From the NCBI GenBank assembly GCA_018296165.2, contig JACKQL020000008.1, positions 186,001-250,000 of the forward strand: a stretch of DNA of 64,000 nt. Reading direction: 5' to 3'. Origin of the DNA: Termitomyces sp. T153. Taxonomy: Eukaryota; Basidiomycota; Agaricomycetes; Agaricales; Lyophyllaceae. A model generated the notes under the pieces. That model had not been told where the DNA came from and made no database searches. It worked only from the letters and a program-made list of their open reading frames with translations. Made by a program: the position numbers and the translations under genes. Each line of letters begins with the position of its first letter. Position 1 is the first letter of the stretch. Below, one piece after another: positions 45,441 to 56,627 of this stretch.

Positions 45441-46895
45441 TCAGAATTTGCCCTCCAATGCATCCTCAAGGAGCGCGTATGCGACTTCTGCAGAACCCCA
45501 GGATGATTGGAATCCGTAACCTCCATGCCTTGAAAAATGAATTGTCACTCTTGGCTGAAGATACATGAGGTAACGAAGACGTACCCATAATTGAAAACTA
45601 TTGGTACGCTGACATTGGTATCACCCGCCACGCGCCACTCAACATCTGAACGTACACCGCCTATTCTTCCTGGACGGAGGCCGCAACCTTCTTCAGTAAC
45701 AAGTGGAAGCACATCTTCAATCGTAGGTTCGCGCTCTGCGCGTATTTCTGGGGGAGCGAGTTCAGGGCACATCTTGAAGGTTCGTTCCAGGATGTCGCGC
45801 GTCGTTTTTGCCCGAGGGCGAGGGTACCAATCATCATAATCCTTCGACCCACCCAGAATCACCTGACACAACGTGAACACCTCTATGATTTCCGATAGGA
45901 ATTTGAACTCACGTCTCCAGTTGATCGAGGGATGATATACGTCCAGTTATCAGGATCTCCAACTGTCCTCCCAAAATCAATCCACGGCGCACGGATAAGA
46001 ACAGTTTGTCCACGAATGGGAAAGACATTCTTGTCCTCGACACCGCCAAGAAAACGCGTCCCAAGGCCCGTACACACGACTATCGCGCCAGGAGGTGTAG
46101 GATTAGATGCATTCGTGAAGGCGCCTGCGCCTCCTTCAAGCACCTGGTTGATGTGCTGAACAGATGCACGTATGATCACTCCTCCGGCTTCTGTAAAACG
46201 GCGTGCCAAGTAGAGCAAGTAGTTTGGAGTGTCAATAGTGACTGTGCTGAACGACACGCCTACGGCTATGTTCAAAGGGAGAGTTGCTGGGTCATGGATC
46301 TCGTACTGCGTCGTCGTATATTACACCATCAAAGGTATTGTCAAAATGAGGTGGATAGGGAAACAGGCCTACATCAGGCATGCGGTCCAGAGAGCCAAGT
46401 AGCGTCAAGTCAGAGTAGTAATCCGTCTGCGTAAGACGCTTGAAATACTGCGCCGTCTCAGTACCGGGAGTGGAAAGCTCCCACATCACTTTGAAAGTCG
46501 CGAGGTCCATCTCTGTTCACTGATCAGCCGCCGTCCGCATTCAACACTGAATGGATACTCCAGTCTCACTCTGTTGTCTCGCGTCCTCAGTCACACTGAT
46601 GACATGGTGAGCACCCTATTCATCAGCCCATGAATATTCTATCAGAAGAACAAGCGAATAAACAAGGTCTTACAGCCCAATGACTGGTATACTTGATCGT
46701 TTTCTGATCCATGGGTAGCACCTCGGCCAAAATCGACACATTATACTTTCCAGTTTCTTGAATCTTTACCGCAGTGGTTAAACCCACCACACCTGACAGA
46801 TGCCTCTATTAATGGCTCGGTCGAGGTTTAAACGGATGTCATGATTTACCGGCACCAAGCACTACAACGTCCTTCTTCTGGACCTCCAAGGTCAT
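45441..46895 (-). CDS. D-amino-acid oxidase-like flavoenzyme, copy 2
   Basis: Tandem paralogue of the gene at 43596-45058 with the same motifs: VVVLGAGVVGLTTA, YTSHWAGAHH, FSTVTIDTPNYLLYL, CTGLGTRFLGGVEDK, FPIRGQTVLIRAPW, TYIIPRSTGDV, EEGCGLRPGR and, across the last intron, FNYGHGGYGFQSSWGSA. The last motif is closer to the textbook DAAO signature than in copy 1. It ends EGKF, again without a PTS1 signal. Start MTLEVQKKDVVV at 46895; the divergent PIG-A gene starts 219 bp away. A short exon before MDLATFKVMW is uncertain. Confidence 0.88.
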
Positions 46896-47114
46896 TGCGT
46901 GAGAATGTAGATATGTGAGCCTCAGAATGGGATAAAAGTTGGAGAGCAGCTTTGGGTACCGGATCGACGGGCCGATTCAAGTCAGTAGAAATTGATGGCC
47001 GATGAAGGTGTTGGGACATCTAGCAAGGTTGACGATGCAACCAATATCTATTGCGTAAGTGCTCAAGACTAGGACGCGTGCAAAGAGCTCAACGAGTCCT
47101 TTGTCCGTGTTAGA

Positions 47115-48999
47115 ATGATTTCCGACTTTTTCCATCCCAATGTCGGCGGCGTAGAGAACCACATTTACATGCTGAGCGCGACATTAATACAGAAAGGTCA
47201 CAAAGTAGGTTGATCAACCAGGTTAGCAAGATGAGCGAATGAATAACAGCTCAAAAAAGGTCATTGTCATTACACACAGTCATGCTCCTGACCGCGTTGG
47301 TGTCCGCTGGCTGCTCCCGTCATTGAAGGTCTATTACCTTCCATTTCTTCCTATAGCATCATCAGCTACTCTTCCAAATTTTTTCACCTCACTGCCATAC
47401 CTCCGAACGATTCTCCTAAGAGAGCATATACACCTGATACACGCTCACGCCAGTCTTTCTTCCATCGGCCATGAGGGAATCTTGCACTCCCACCTGATGG
47501 GAATCCGTACCGTCTTCACGGACCATAGTCTGTTTGGTTTCGAAGATGCAGCAAGCATCTTGACGAACAAGCTCCTTGTTGGGACACTGAAGAATGTCGA
47601 TGCAGTCATTTGTGTCTCTCACACCGGGTGGGTGTTCGACATGTGTTGGTTGACACTACCCAACCCCTCATTAACCGCTGTGTTTATACGTTTAGACGTG
47701 AAAATACAGTTCTGCGTGGTGAACTTTTCGAGCCAGACCCTCAAAATACTTCCAAGCTTGTCGTGCGACAAAACGTCTACGTCATCCCCAACGCTCTTAT
47801 CGCAGATGATTTCAAGCCGGTTCGACCGAAACCCTCTGATATCAGTAAGACCTCGTATCCCATCTCACTCTCTACAACGGGCTTACAATCACAAACAGTC
47901 ACGATCGTCGTGTTGTCTCGTCTGGCTTACCGCAAAGGAATCGATCTGCTCGTTGCAACTGCGCCTCGAATATGTGCTGCTTTCCCCAACGTCCGTTTCC
48001 TAATCGGTAAAACCCTTTCTCCCCCGCCTTCAAGCGTGAAACTAACACAATAAAAAACCAATCAAACAAGGTGGTGACGGTCCCAAGCTCATCGACCTCT
48101 TACAGATGAGGGAGAAACACCTACTCCAAGACCGTATCGAGCTCCTTGGACCTGTCCGACACAGCGACGTCGTATCCGTATGTCATCGTCCACCGACCTC
48201 TTGTGCTGCGTTTTCAGAAACGGCTGGTTAATACTAGGTATTACATCAAGGCGCGATATTCATGAATACTTCCCTCACTGAATCGTTCGGCATCGCCATT
48301 CTCGAAGCAGCATGTGCAGGTCTATACGTCGTCTCTACACGCGTCGGAGGCGTGCCCGAGATTCTTCCTAAAGACATGATAAGCTTCGCCGAGCCCGAAG
48401 AAGATGGTTCGTCCCAATATCAATATCACCTCGAGCGTCGCAGTGTGTGTGTGGCTCACCGCCTAGTCCCCAGACGTATTCCGTGCAATATCCGAAGCTA
48501 TCAGCATCATCTCAGCGGGGACACACGACCCCCAAAAAGCCCACGAACGCGTCAAAACCTTCTACGACTGGAAAGACGTCGCAGCACGGACCGAAAAAGT
48601 TTACGATGCAGTCATCAAGTCCCCACAGATCGACTTGTATGAACGCATGCGACGGTACGATGAATCCCTTTGTCTCTGTATTTCTAAACCCATCGTCCAA
48701 CGCTGTGCCGTGTGCTATTCGGCAGGACAATGCACCTCGGCCCCTTCGCAGGCCCGATATACACCATAATCCTAATCGTCGACTGCATCTTCTTCCTCTT
48801 CCTCGAATGGTGGATGCCCCGTGAAGACATAGACTACGTCCGCGTCCATTGGAATCCCACAAAATTCACACAGGTGCCTTCTCATCCCCTTCTCGATCCC
48901 GATTCCTCACAGACTGAGTGTAGCTTGCTCGCATCAGCTCGCAGAAAATGCAAAACGAGAGTCTGCTTCTGCTACCCCTTGAACAGTGACGTGAGCTGA
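47115..48999 (+). CDS. GPI3: GPI-GlcNAc transferase catalytic subunit PIG-A/GPI3
   Basis: Transfers GlcNAc to phosphatidylinositol on the cytosolic face of the ER, the first step of GPI-anchor synthesis. Start [19 protein letters not shown], matching human PIG-A. It continues through [60 protein letters not shown], the GT4 ESFGIAILE motif and [12 protein letters not shown] splice near 48658-48727 joins ...ERMRR to [12 protein letters not shown]. This gives the single C-terminal membrane helix ([19 protein letters not shown]) expected in the family. At least five introns are inferred. The extreme C-terminus could use one more intron (GTGCCT at about 48872). Confidence 0.93.
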
Positions 49000-49396
49000 G
49001 CTGAGCTGCACACACGTTCACATGTACATGTACAACTACAACCGGGACAGTAGAGCCTCCGACGATTGCGATTGGGCGTCAATAGCTCAGAAACTCTATT
49101 TTTTCTTCATCAAAGAACACTGGGTATAAGCTGTTCCGGAGTTGTTCATGTCCGATACGGAGGGGCTGGAGGGGCTTCAAGCCCTTCTGTCCAATTATGG
49201 TTATGGTAGCATAAATAAAGACGCTAAAAATACATACATATAGGCGACATGAGGGTACGGGGTATTTCGAGTATCGAGTAGTAGATAGATGGATGGATGG
49301 ATACATGAAGATGAAGATGAAGAAGTCGCGAAGAGGGCTTTGGCATAGGTATACTAATTTCTAGATATATACGAGGTATGGTATGAAAGAGTTGTA

Positions 49397-51033
49397 TTAT
49401 AGATAGCATTCGACGAAATCGTCCTCGTCCTCGTTGGGGTTATACCCATATTCAGCGAGCCGTGTCGTGAACGGCGTTGTCATCTTTCTGCAGTCGGTGG
49501 GTGGTGCCTGGTGGTGATTTTGTGTGCCGGTGTCGGTGCCGTTGTCTGCACCTGTGGACGACGAGGACGACGACGAGGACGAGGCGTGAAGAGCATGTTC
49601 GAGGAGTATCGGGTTGATTCTGTATGCATTTAGAACACAGTCTTTGTAACGGAGGGCGGAGGAGATAACGATACGATAAACGATACATACGCTTGAGGAT
49701 TAACAACGCTCCCATAATGGGGCCCTGGAACCTCTAGCAACTCAACGTCGGCGATACCCGCGTCCCGCAGACGGTCCTCCAGATCCTCCGTGTACTGAAC
49801 CGGGTACGCTACGTCGTCCTCGCAGTGGATGAGGCGAACGGAACATTGGATCTGCGGAGTGATGTTTAATGTTTACTGAGTTACTGAGTTGCAAGAGGAG
49901 GAGGGGGACAGGGGGGGATCAAGGGGAGGGAGGGGGACGATTGCGATTAGGATTAGGATTAGGAATAGGAATACGAACCCTGGCTAGCGCTTCGCGAGGG
50001 AGCGGTCTCCGTTTGAGGAACCAGCCGACCGTCGCATGATACGTATCCTTCACAGCCTGTGGAGTCCCCGCGCGGTTTCTCGATGCGGTGATAAGCGAGT
50101 TTTTCGAGAGCCTAAGGAACACATACATATGAGTCAACGATCCATCTATCTGTATCCCCACGACGATGATGATGACGAACGACTCACGCGTCAGTAAGAC
50201 TGTTCCGCTGATTATTAAAACAAAGCTGTTGGATGCCGATAGTTAGGTCTTCTAATGTCGCATGATCACCGCCTGGTGGGCCGCGGCCGCGGCCGTCGTG
50301 GTCGAAAGCTTGGACCCAGAGGTTGAACACTTCTAGGCGGCCGGCGGCGATATCGTCGAGCTGGAAAGACAAAAACACCGATGCTCAGCACAGCCGCTGC
50401 CTGCGTGCGCTACGGAGGGGAAGAGTGGAGCAGCGCAGCCGCAGACGGGACGTACCTCTGTTGCGGGGAGCGGTGAGCAGAGCGTGAGTGAGCAGACGGA
50501 CTCTGGGTGTGCTGATGCGAGTTCGAGGGCGACACAGCAGCCCATGGCTAGGCCGAATACGTGTACGGGTGGGAGATCGAGTGTTTTCTAAAAGAAGAAG
50601 AAGAAGAAGAGGCATAAGTTGTCGACGCTGCGACGCTGCGTTTATTTAATTAATTAATGGAAAACACTCACGAGGAATCGGTAAACATCGTCTGCCGAGT
50701 CAGCGGGACAGTATTCCTCTTGTGTGATGCGGCCTCTGGTGAGACCGTACCCGCGCATGTCGACGCCGATGAGGTTGAACGAGTATCTGAGTTGCGGGTC
50801 GGAGAATTGAGCTGTGGAGTGTACGTTCTGTGTTCAGTGATGCGCGTCGGGGACGGGAGGGGGAGATCGTCGTTACCCTCGAAGGCTTCGTGGCCTGAAT
50901 ACCCAGAGTGGAGGAAGAGGATACAGGGGAGGTGGGGGACGATGCCGGAGGTGCTGGAGGGGTTTGTGGGCGTCGCGATTGAGTAGTGGAGTTCGATGGG
51001 TCCGGTGGGCGTGTCGACGTCGACGTGGGGCAT
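49397..51033 (-). CDS. alpha/beta hydrolase-fold protein lacking the nucleophile Ser
   Basis: Start MPHVDVDTPTGPIELHYS, then the oxyanion-hole region LPCILFLHSGYSG, GVDMRGYG, and the nucleophile elbow near 50540, which reads VFGLAMGC, with Ala (GCC) where Ser is expected. Core helices ALELASAHPESV, LTLCSPLPA, the acid region IHCEDDVAYPV and the His motif PGPHYGSVVNPQ are present. An intron after NPQ leads to a tail with a Ser run and the end EDDFVECYL. Seven or so introns. Family membership is clear; without the Ser the usual esterase or lyase reaction is doubtful. It may be non-enzymatic or use another mechanism. Confidence 0.8.
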
Positions 51034-51579
51034 TGCGAAGACGCGAATAGGATTAGGATAGATATGTGATAGTGGTAGTGGTGGTATGCGATTGAAAATG
51101 TCTACATACATATATATATTTATCGGACGTAGAATTATACTCGTGCGGGAGAAGCCCATATGTATTTATGGGGTGATGAGAATCTCGTGCCTTTTTGGAG
51201 AGAGGACTTGTGACAGTTCCGAGTTGAAATTACAAGTCAATGTCTCTGAGGCTGTGAGAACAACCCGGAGCCGTCGCGATGTAGTCAATGAATGACTGAT
51301 AACGGCACAGCACAAGCATCGTTCACGATGGCTAGAACACAAATGATCATGAAAGGTTCTTGGCCTCTGCGGCCAAGCTACATGTTGGATCACTCTGGGT
51401 CTGCGGAAAGATGGATGGTACCCGCAAAGCTGAGAATAGAGGGAACTTTATGTGGCTCGTGTATCTAGGCCCTTTCAGAGGTCGGAGAAAATCGTTACTA
51501 CGTTGGCAAAAAACACCGGATTCCAAGTGGGGTTAAATTGGAGTCGGTTTCTATTAGCGCGTTGAGTACCTATATACAA
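51034..51579. other. intergenic, no gene seen
   Basis: Upstream flank of the hydrolase. A TATATATATT stretch near 51111 may belong to its promoter. Nothing else recognised. Confidence 0.5.
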
Positions 51580-51660
51580 GCATCAGTGGTGTAACGGTAA
51601 CATTGGGTCTTCCCATAATCTTATCTGGCCTAGCCCCGGGTTCGACTCCCGGCTGATGCA
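51580..51660 (+). tRNA. tRNA-Gly (CCC) with about 10-nt intron
   Basis: The acceptor GCATCAG pairs with CTGATGC. The D arm is GTGTAACGGTAACAT. The anticodon stem GGGTC pairs with GGCCT (two wobbles), the loop TTCCCA gives anticodon CCC, and the intron TAATCTTATC follows position 37. The T arm CCGGGTTCGACTCCCGG is perfect. Confidence 0.85.
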
Positions 51661-51827
51661 TTTCTTGAAACGATTTTTACCTTTTCAGTCTCGGGCTCTT
51701 TGCTCTTTTTAAATAGATGCATGTACAAAGAGCCATCAACAATGTGTTGCGCCACATAGGGTATTACTGCAATTCAAGGCTACAGAACACGCATCCTATA
51801 TTGCTGCCATCGACTCGCGACCCCACC

Positions 51828-52949
51828 TCAATGACTCTTATCCAGCTTTGCTCGCCTCTTTGCGCGCGCAAAGATCCCCACTTCCTTGTCGCGGATGAAA
51901 TTGACGATGACCATGGGCCAGGACGGGTGGGACGGGAGGACGTCATAAAACTCTGGTGCGAGGGCACGGAGGGCAGGCAGGCGTGTCCATGGCACGGAGG
52001 GGAAATCATGGTGCTCGTTATGGTATCCGACCTGGGTGTGTGTGTGGTGAGTAGGAAAGATGAGGATGACAAGAACGCACGTTGTAGGCGAGGAGGTTGA
52101 GGGGACCGTAGTAGCTGAATGTTTCTTGGTGCATGCGGTCCCAGAGGTAGTGCTCTGCGATAAAGTGGGCTGCGCAGGGGTGGAGGCTGCCTGCGAAGAA
52201 GCTGCTGAGGAGGAGGTAGATGAGGGGACGGGGGCCGAGGGTGTGGAGGAGAGCGTAGTTGAAGAGGAGCTGGACGAGGAGGTTGAGGATGTGCCATTTT
52301 GTGAGGCGCTGGGAGCGGACGAAGCCGGGGCGGAGGGCGTAGAAGAAAATTTGGAAAGTGCTGGGGTCGGGGTGAGAGGGGGGAGGGGGGAGGGGAGGGG
52401 TACGTACGCGAAGAAGACTTTGCCGAGGACGTTGTTGAGGCAGAGAAGCTCGAGGCGGGTGGGGAGGTCGGTGTCGATGCCGTCCTGGCCGAGGAACTTG
52501 TGGTGCTCGATGTGGTAGCCCTTGAAGGCGGCAGAGTAGGGGACGGCGATGGGGAGGTTGGCAAAGACGGCGAGGAGGCGGTTGGGGACGATGGCGCGGA
52601 AGGCGAGGTTGTGGGTGATCTCGTGGATGGCGAGGAAGAGGTTGTGGTTTGCGGTGCCGCCGACGGCGTAGGCAGCCAGGAGGAAGGCGGGGGAGAGGGG
52701 GTGGGTGTGGCGGAGGAGGACGGCGAGGGCGAGCTGGACGCAGACGACGGCGAGGACGAGGTATTTGGTGAGGGGCTCGTGGCCCATGAGCCGTGTGACG
52801 TCGGGGTGGGCCTTGATGATGGCCATGCGGCGCGTGCGGTGGGGCTCCTCGGTCATGAGCCACAGAAAGTCGGACGGGTCCTGCGGCGGGCCCTCGCACG
52901 CGCTTCCAGGCGACGTGCGGCGCGGCGACTCGTGGCGGCTCAAGTCCAT
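51828..52949 (-). CDS. sphingolipid delta(4)-desaturase (DES1 family)
   Basis: ER membrane enzyme that introduces the 4,5-trans double bond of dihydroceramide. The start [12 protein letters not shown] is followed by [15 protein letters not shown], the family's N-terminal signature, and at least two hydrophobic segments. The three His boxes are HEITH, HIEHH and HNEHH, and the [20 protein letters not shown] block is near-identical to animal DES1. Two introns are visible (after KVFFA and before GYHNEHH). Another in-frame ATG lies 12 bases upstream at 52961, so the start is slightly uncertain. It is divergent from the SREBP-like gene, whose ATG is 155 bp away, and shares its promoter. Confidence 0.93.
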   Translation of the reverse strand: [373 protein letters not shown]

Positions 52950-53104
52950 GGTGAACAGCATCACGTGCAGGAAATCAATGGCAAGGTGGGCAGCGTCACG
53001 CGGGTGAACAGCATCACGTGCAGGAAATAAATGGCAAGTGGGCAGCGTCACGTGCAGGAAATAAACGGCAAGTGGGCCCACTCGCAGGCATCTTTTCCGC
53101 CGCC
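52950..53104. promoter_or_regulatory. bidirectional promoter with three CACGTG E-boxes in a tandem repeat
   Basis: CACGTG occurs at 52962-52967, 53015-53020 and 53049-53054. Each lies in a repeated unit TCACGTGCAGGAAAT followed by GGCAAG and TGGGC. The spacings are 53 and 34 bp. CACGTG is the classic bHLH site and is bound by SREBP-type factors, one of which is encoded immediately to the right. Activity is an inference. Confidence 0.6.
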
Positions 53105-55463
53105 ATGTCAGACCCGCTCAGCTTTCTGCTCTGGCCCGAGCATGACAAGTGCGACTTTATGGACTACGCCGTCGAGCCCAGTGCACTGTCGTTCTACGAC
53201 CCTGCTGCGCTGTTTCCGTTCACGTTCGACCCGGGCTCCCCGTCCGACTCTTCCTCGTCGCTGCAGTCCAGCTCGAGTGGCCGCAGACTGAGCACGTCCT
53301 CGTCAGCGTCTTCGCTGTCGCCTGCCCCGCCCGCCGAGTCCGATGCAGCAGCCCTCCTCGCTGAACGCGTCCGCCAAAGCGCCGGCGTCATGCTCGCCCT
53401 CCCAATGCCACTCCCACTCAACCCCCAGCCACCCCCGCTGCCCCCCAAACTCCCCATCCCCCGTCTCCCACGCCCCGTCTCCCAGCCTCCCAGCTCCTCC
53501 GCCGCCTCGACCCCGCCTCCCTCCACGCCAAGCCCCCAGCCCCGCTCCAAAACAAGCCACACCACCATCGAGCGCCGCTACCGCACCAACCTCAACGCCC
53601 GCATCCAGAGCCTCCGCATGGCCGTCCCCGCCCTCCGCGTCGTCGACGACCGCGACCCCACCAAGAACCGCGCCCCAAACAAGGTCCTTGTCTCCGCCGA
53701 CCCCCCGCGGCCCTCCACCCTCGGCGACGACGTCGTCGACGAGCGCGGCTTCGTCGATGGCGTCAAGGTCGCCAGGAAGTGCAGCAAGGCAAATGTCCTC
53801 GGCAAGGCCGTCGAGTACATCCGTGTCCTCAAGAGGCGCGAGGCCAGGTTGAAGAACGAGCAGGCCGGCTTGAAGTCTTTGGTTGCCGGCCTTGTCGGTG
53901 GGCCTGCGTTGTTGAAGGAGTGGGAGCGCGAGTGGAGGGAGATGTTTGGCGGCGAGGAGAAGGATGAGGTCGATCCCGAGGCCGAGGCCGATGATGACGA
54001 TGACGACGACGACGACAACGACAACGACGACGACGGGGGCAGGAAGAGGAAGAGGAGCAAGGTGGCCCACGTCAAGCCCGAGAAAAAGGTCGCGTCCAGT
54101 CCGGACGGCACCGTGCCTGAGAAACGCAAGCGTGGCCGCCCGAGGAAGGTCGTCCCTCCGCCTACCGTTCCAGCAGAGCACCCACAGCAGTACCTCCTCG
54201 CGACGTTTGCCCTCTTTTCGTTCTTCAACTCCCCGCTTACGTCCTTTTCAACCGTGCATGTACATACACACACCGGCACCGTGCTCAACGGCTCACCAGG
54301 TCCCCTCGCCACGGACAACACACGTCTATCGTATTGGCTACACCTACTCCACCTCCTCGTCTCTACCCTCATCCTCGTCCGCTGCGTCTCCAGCTGGGCA
54401 GGCATCAAGTTCAACCTCAGCCCATCCATATCCATCCTCACCGCGCTCAGTCGCACAGCACAAAATCACAAAGACGCGGACACGGAGAAACGTACACTAA
54501 CACACTGGATCCGTCTCGCCGAGTCGTTTGTCTTTTCACGTACGTCTCTTTCCTTGCTTGCTTCTCAACATCGAGGACTAACTCGTCCCTCACACAGCCC
54601 ACACGCATCGCACCCTCCTCCCGCGCGTCCAGGCATACCACCGCATCACGACCGAGCCCAGCGCGTCGCCCTCTGACATGTGCACGGCCCTGCTTGCGCT
54701 GTACGGGTGCGGGACGCCGCTTGGCGGGATCGCGCGCGCGAGGGCGAGGAAGGTGTGGAGGGAGTGGTTGGGAGTCGGGGGAAGGGAGTATGAGCGGTTG
54801 GTGTTTGAGATGGGCGTGGATGAGGCTGTGGGTTGTGTTGGGGTTTTCGGCGCTGGCGCTGGTGTGCGTGTGCGTGGTGAAGATGGAGATGGAGACTGGA
54901 CGCCGATGCGCGTGTTGGGGACTATGATTGTGATGCGGCGGATGCGTGCGTGTTTGGGGGGTTGGTTTGTGGGTGTTGTGTGTGGGCGTGACGGTGGCGG
55001 TGACGGCGACGGCGGCAAGGGCGAGGGTGGGGAGAGGGAGTATAGGAGGACTGTTGAGGCTGCGAGGGAGCTTGGGGGGTACGTTGGTGAGCTTGGGAGG
55101 AGATTTGAGAGGTTGTTGTGTGGGGCGGGGGCGGGAGGTGAGCTGCGGGAGGAGAACGACGACGATGGGGTTGGGGCGTTGATGGATGCGGTTGTGTTGT
55201 ATCGGAGGGTGTTTGGGGGTGCTGGTGCTGATGGGAACGCGGTGCCGGTGTCGGTGTCGATGCCGCCGAGTCCGCCGCCGAGTCCGGGGAGGAAGGCGAT
55301 GGTGAGGGCGAGGGTGAGAGATGAGGATGTGGGGAGGCTGAGGAGGGCGTTGGGGTCGAGAGTGTTTGAGGAGACCGAGGCGTTGGAGGACGCGAGGGAT
55401 AGAGCGGTGGATAGGGTTGTTGAATTTGAGAGGTGGAGTATGGGTCTGAGGCATGAGGTTTGA
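53105..55463 (+). CDS. SREBP-type membrane-bound bHLH transcription factor
   Basis: Likely sterol- or hypoxia-responsive regulator, membrane-anchored in the ER until proteolysis. Start MSDPLSFLLWPEHDK, then an acidic/Ser-rich activation region and a Pro-rich linker. The bHLH begins SHTTIERRYRTNLNARI; the Tyr after ERR is the SREBP hallmark. The helix-helix loop is unusually long (about 50 residues) before KANVLGKAVEYIRVLKRRE. An Asp/Asn run and an AT-hook-like KRKRGRPRKV follow. Two hydrophobic helices (YLLATFALFSFFN and YWLHLLHLLVSTLILV) are separated by a short loop, as in SREBP. An intron at about 54541-54598 leads into a Gly/Arg-rich C-terminal domain ending MGLRHEV. GC-rich with strong GC3 bias. 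An unrelated membrane-bound bHLH is possible but less likely. Confidence 0.82.
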
Positions 55464-55681
55464 GGCGCTGTGTGGTGTTTTTTGTTCTTTTATCGAGTTG
55501 AATATCCGACTTTTTTTTTTTGGTTATACCGTACGTTGCTTACCCTACCTCGTTTATATATATATGTATATTCCGAGTGGAGATTTACACGACTGGCTAT
55601 ATATAGGGATAGGATGAGTGTGGCGTCAACGTGGTTTCCCTGCGCTCATGATCATAAAACGCAAAACAACACAACGTACAA

Positions 55682-55776
55682 GGCCGCCTGGCGAAATGGC
55701 ATCGCGTCTGACTACGATCATAAACCCATTGAGACAGGTAATCAGGAGATTGCAGGTTCGACCCCTGCGGTGGTCA
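55682..55776 (+). tRNA. tRNA-Arg (ACG), copy 1, 23-nt intron
   Basis: Acceptor GGCCGCC with GGTGGTC, D arm GCGAAATGGCATCGC, anticodon loop CTACGA (ACG, decoding CGN after inosine modification), T arm GCAGGTTCGACCCCTGC. The intron lies after position 37. Confidence 0.85.
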
Positions 55777-55898
55777 TTTTTTTGGTTTGTTTGGTTGTAT
55801 GGTTCTATGCATTTCTGTCTTTCATTTGTTGAATCATTCTGCTCTCCTGCTCGCCGCTGATACATACGTCATGTATGTGTAATTTCAAGAGTGGACAA

Positions 55899-55993
55899 GG
55901 CCGCCTCCCTGACGAAATGGTATCGCGTCTGACTACGATGGAAGAGCTAACAATGTTATCAGGAGATTACAGGTTCGACCTCTGCGGTGGTCA
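55899..55993 (+). pseudogene. tRNA-Arg (ACG) copy 2, probably decayed
   Basis: Similar to the other copies but with four extra bases between acceptor and D arm (GGCCGCCTCCCTGACG). Substitutions in the T arm (ACAGGTTCGACCTCTGC) break stem pairs. The anticodon ACG remains. Likely non-functional. Confidence 0.65.
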
Positions 55994-56116
55994 GTAGGCT
56001 TATCGTGGGGTATTTTTTCAATAAGTATGGGTGGTCGTTTGTGTAATGTATCTATGTATGTATAACCTTGTTATATGTGCCCCACATGATCTAACATGCG
56101 AGCAGGCCTAATGTAA

Positions 56117-56212
56117 GGCCGCCTGGCGAAATGGCATCGCGTCTGACTACGATACAAAGTGGTTCATACGGTTGTAATCAGGAGATTGCAGGTTCGACCC
56201 CTGCGGTGGTCA
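56117..56212 (+). tRNA. tRNA-Arg (ACG), copy 3, 24-nt intron
   Basis: Exon sequences match copy 1; the intron differs in sequence and length. Confidence 0.85.
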
Positions 56213-56537
56213 TTATTATTTCTTTGAACTTTCGTGATTTTTTGGTTTTTTTGTGGTCTTTTTTTTCTTTTTTCTTTTTTGGTGTTTATCTGTACTTGGG
56301 TATTTGTTATCGATGATTTGAACTGTACGATACCGTAAACCAAACCGTAAACCGTGAACTGTAAACTGTAAACTGTAAAGTCGCCTGACCCACGCGAAAT
56401 CAGAGCTGAGTAGAACTACCTGCGTTAGGGACGTTCAACGACAATCGTGATCGCGTATAGCATCTCTGAGGGTATGTACAAAATCAACGTTATCTAGGCT
56501 CCTCCTGGGTACACGCATCAGTTTCCCATATAATATG

Positions 56538-56627
56538 GGCCGCCTGGCGAAATGGCATCGCGTCTGACTACGATGCAGATCCACTATTGTAATCAGGAGA
56601 TTGCAGGTTCGACCCCTGCGGTGGTCA
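56538..56627 (+). tRNA. tRNA-Arg (ACG), copy 4, 18-nt intron
   Basis: Exon sequences match copy 1; it has the shortest intron of the set. Confidence 0.85.

Noticed and set aside
51764..52899. Alternative minus-strand and plus-strand frames over the desaturase
   Set aside because: Shadows of GC-rich coding sequence. Only the frame with three His boxes is meaningful.
53750..54456. Long open frames opposite the SREBP gene
   Set aside because: They are mirror images of a GC-rich, low-complexity coding strand with few stops. No domain, and the plus strand has a clear bHLH protein.
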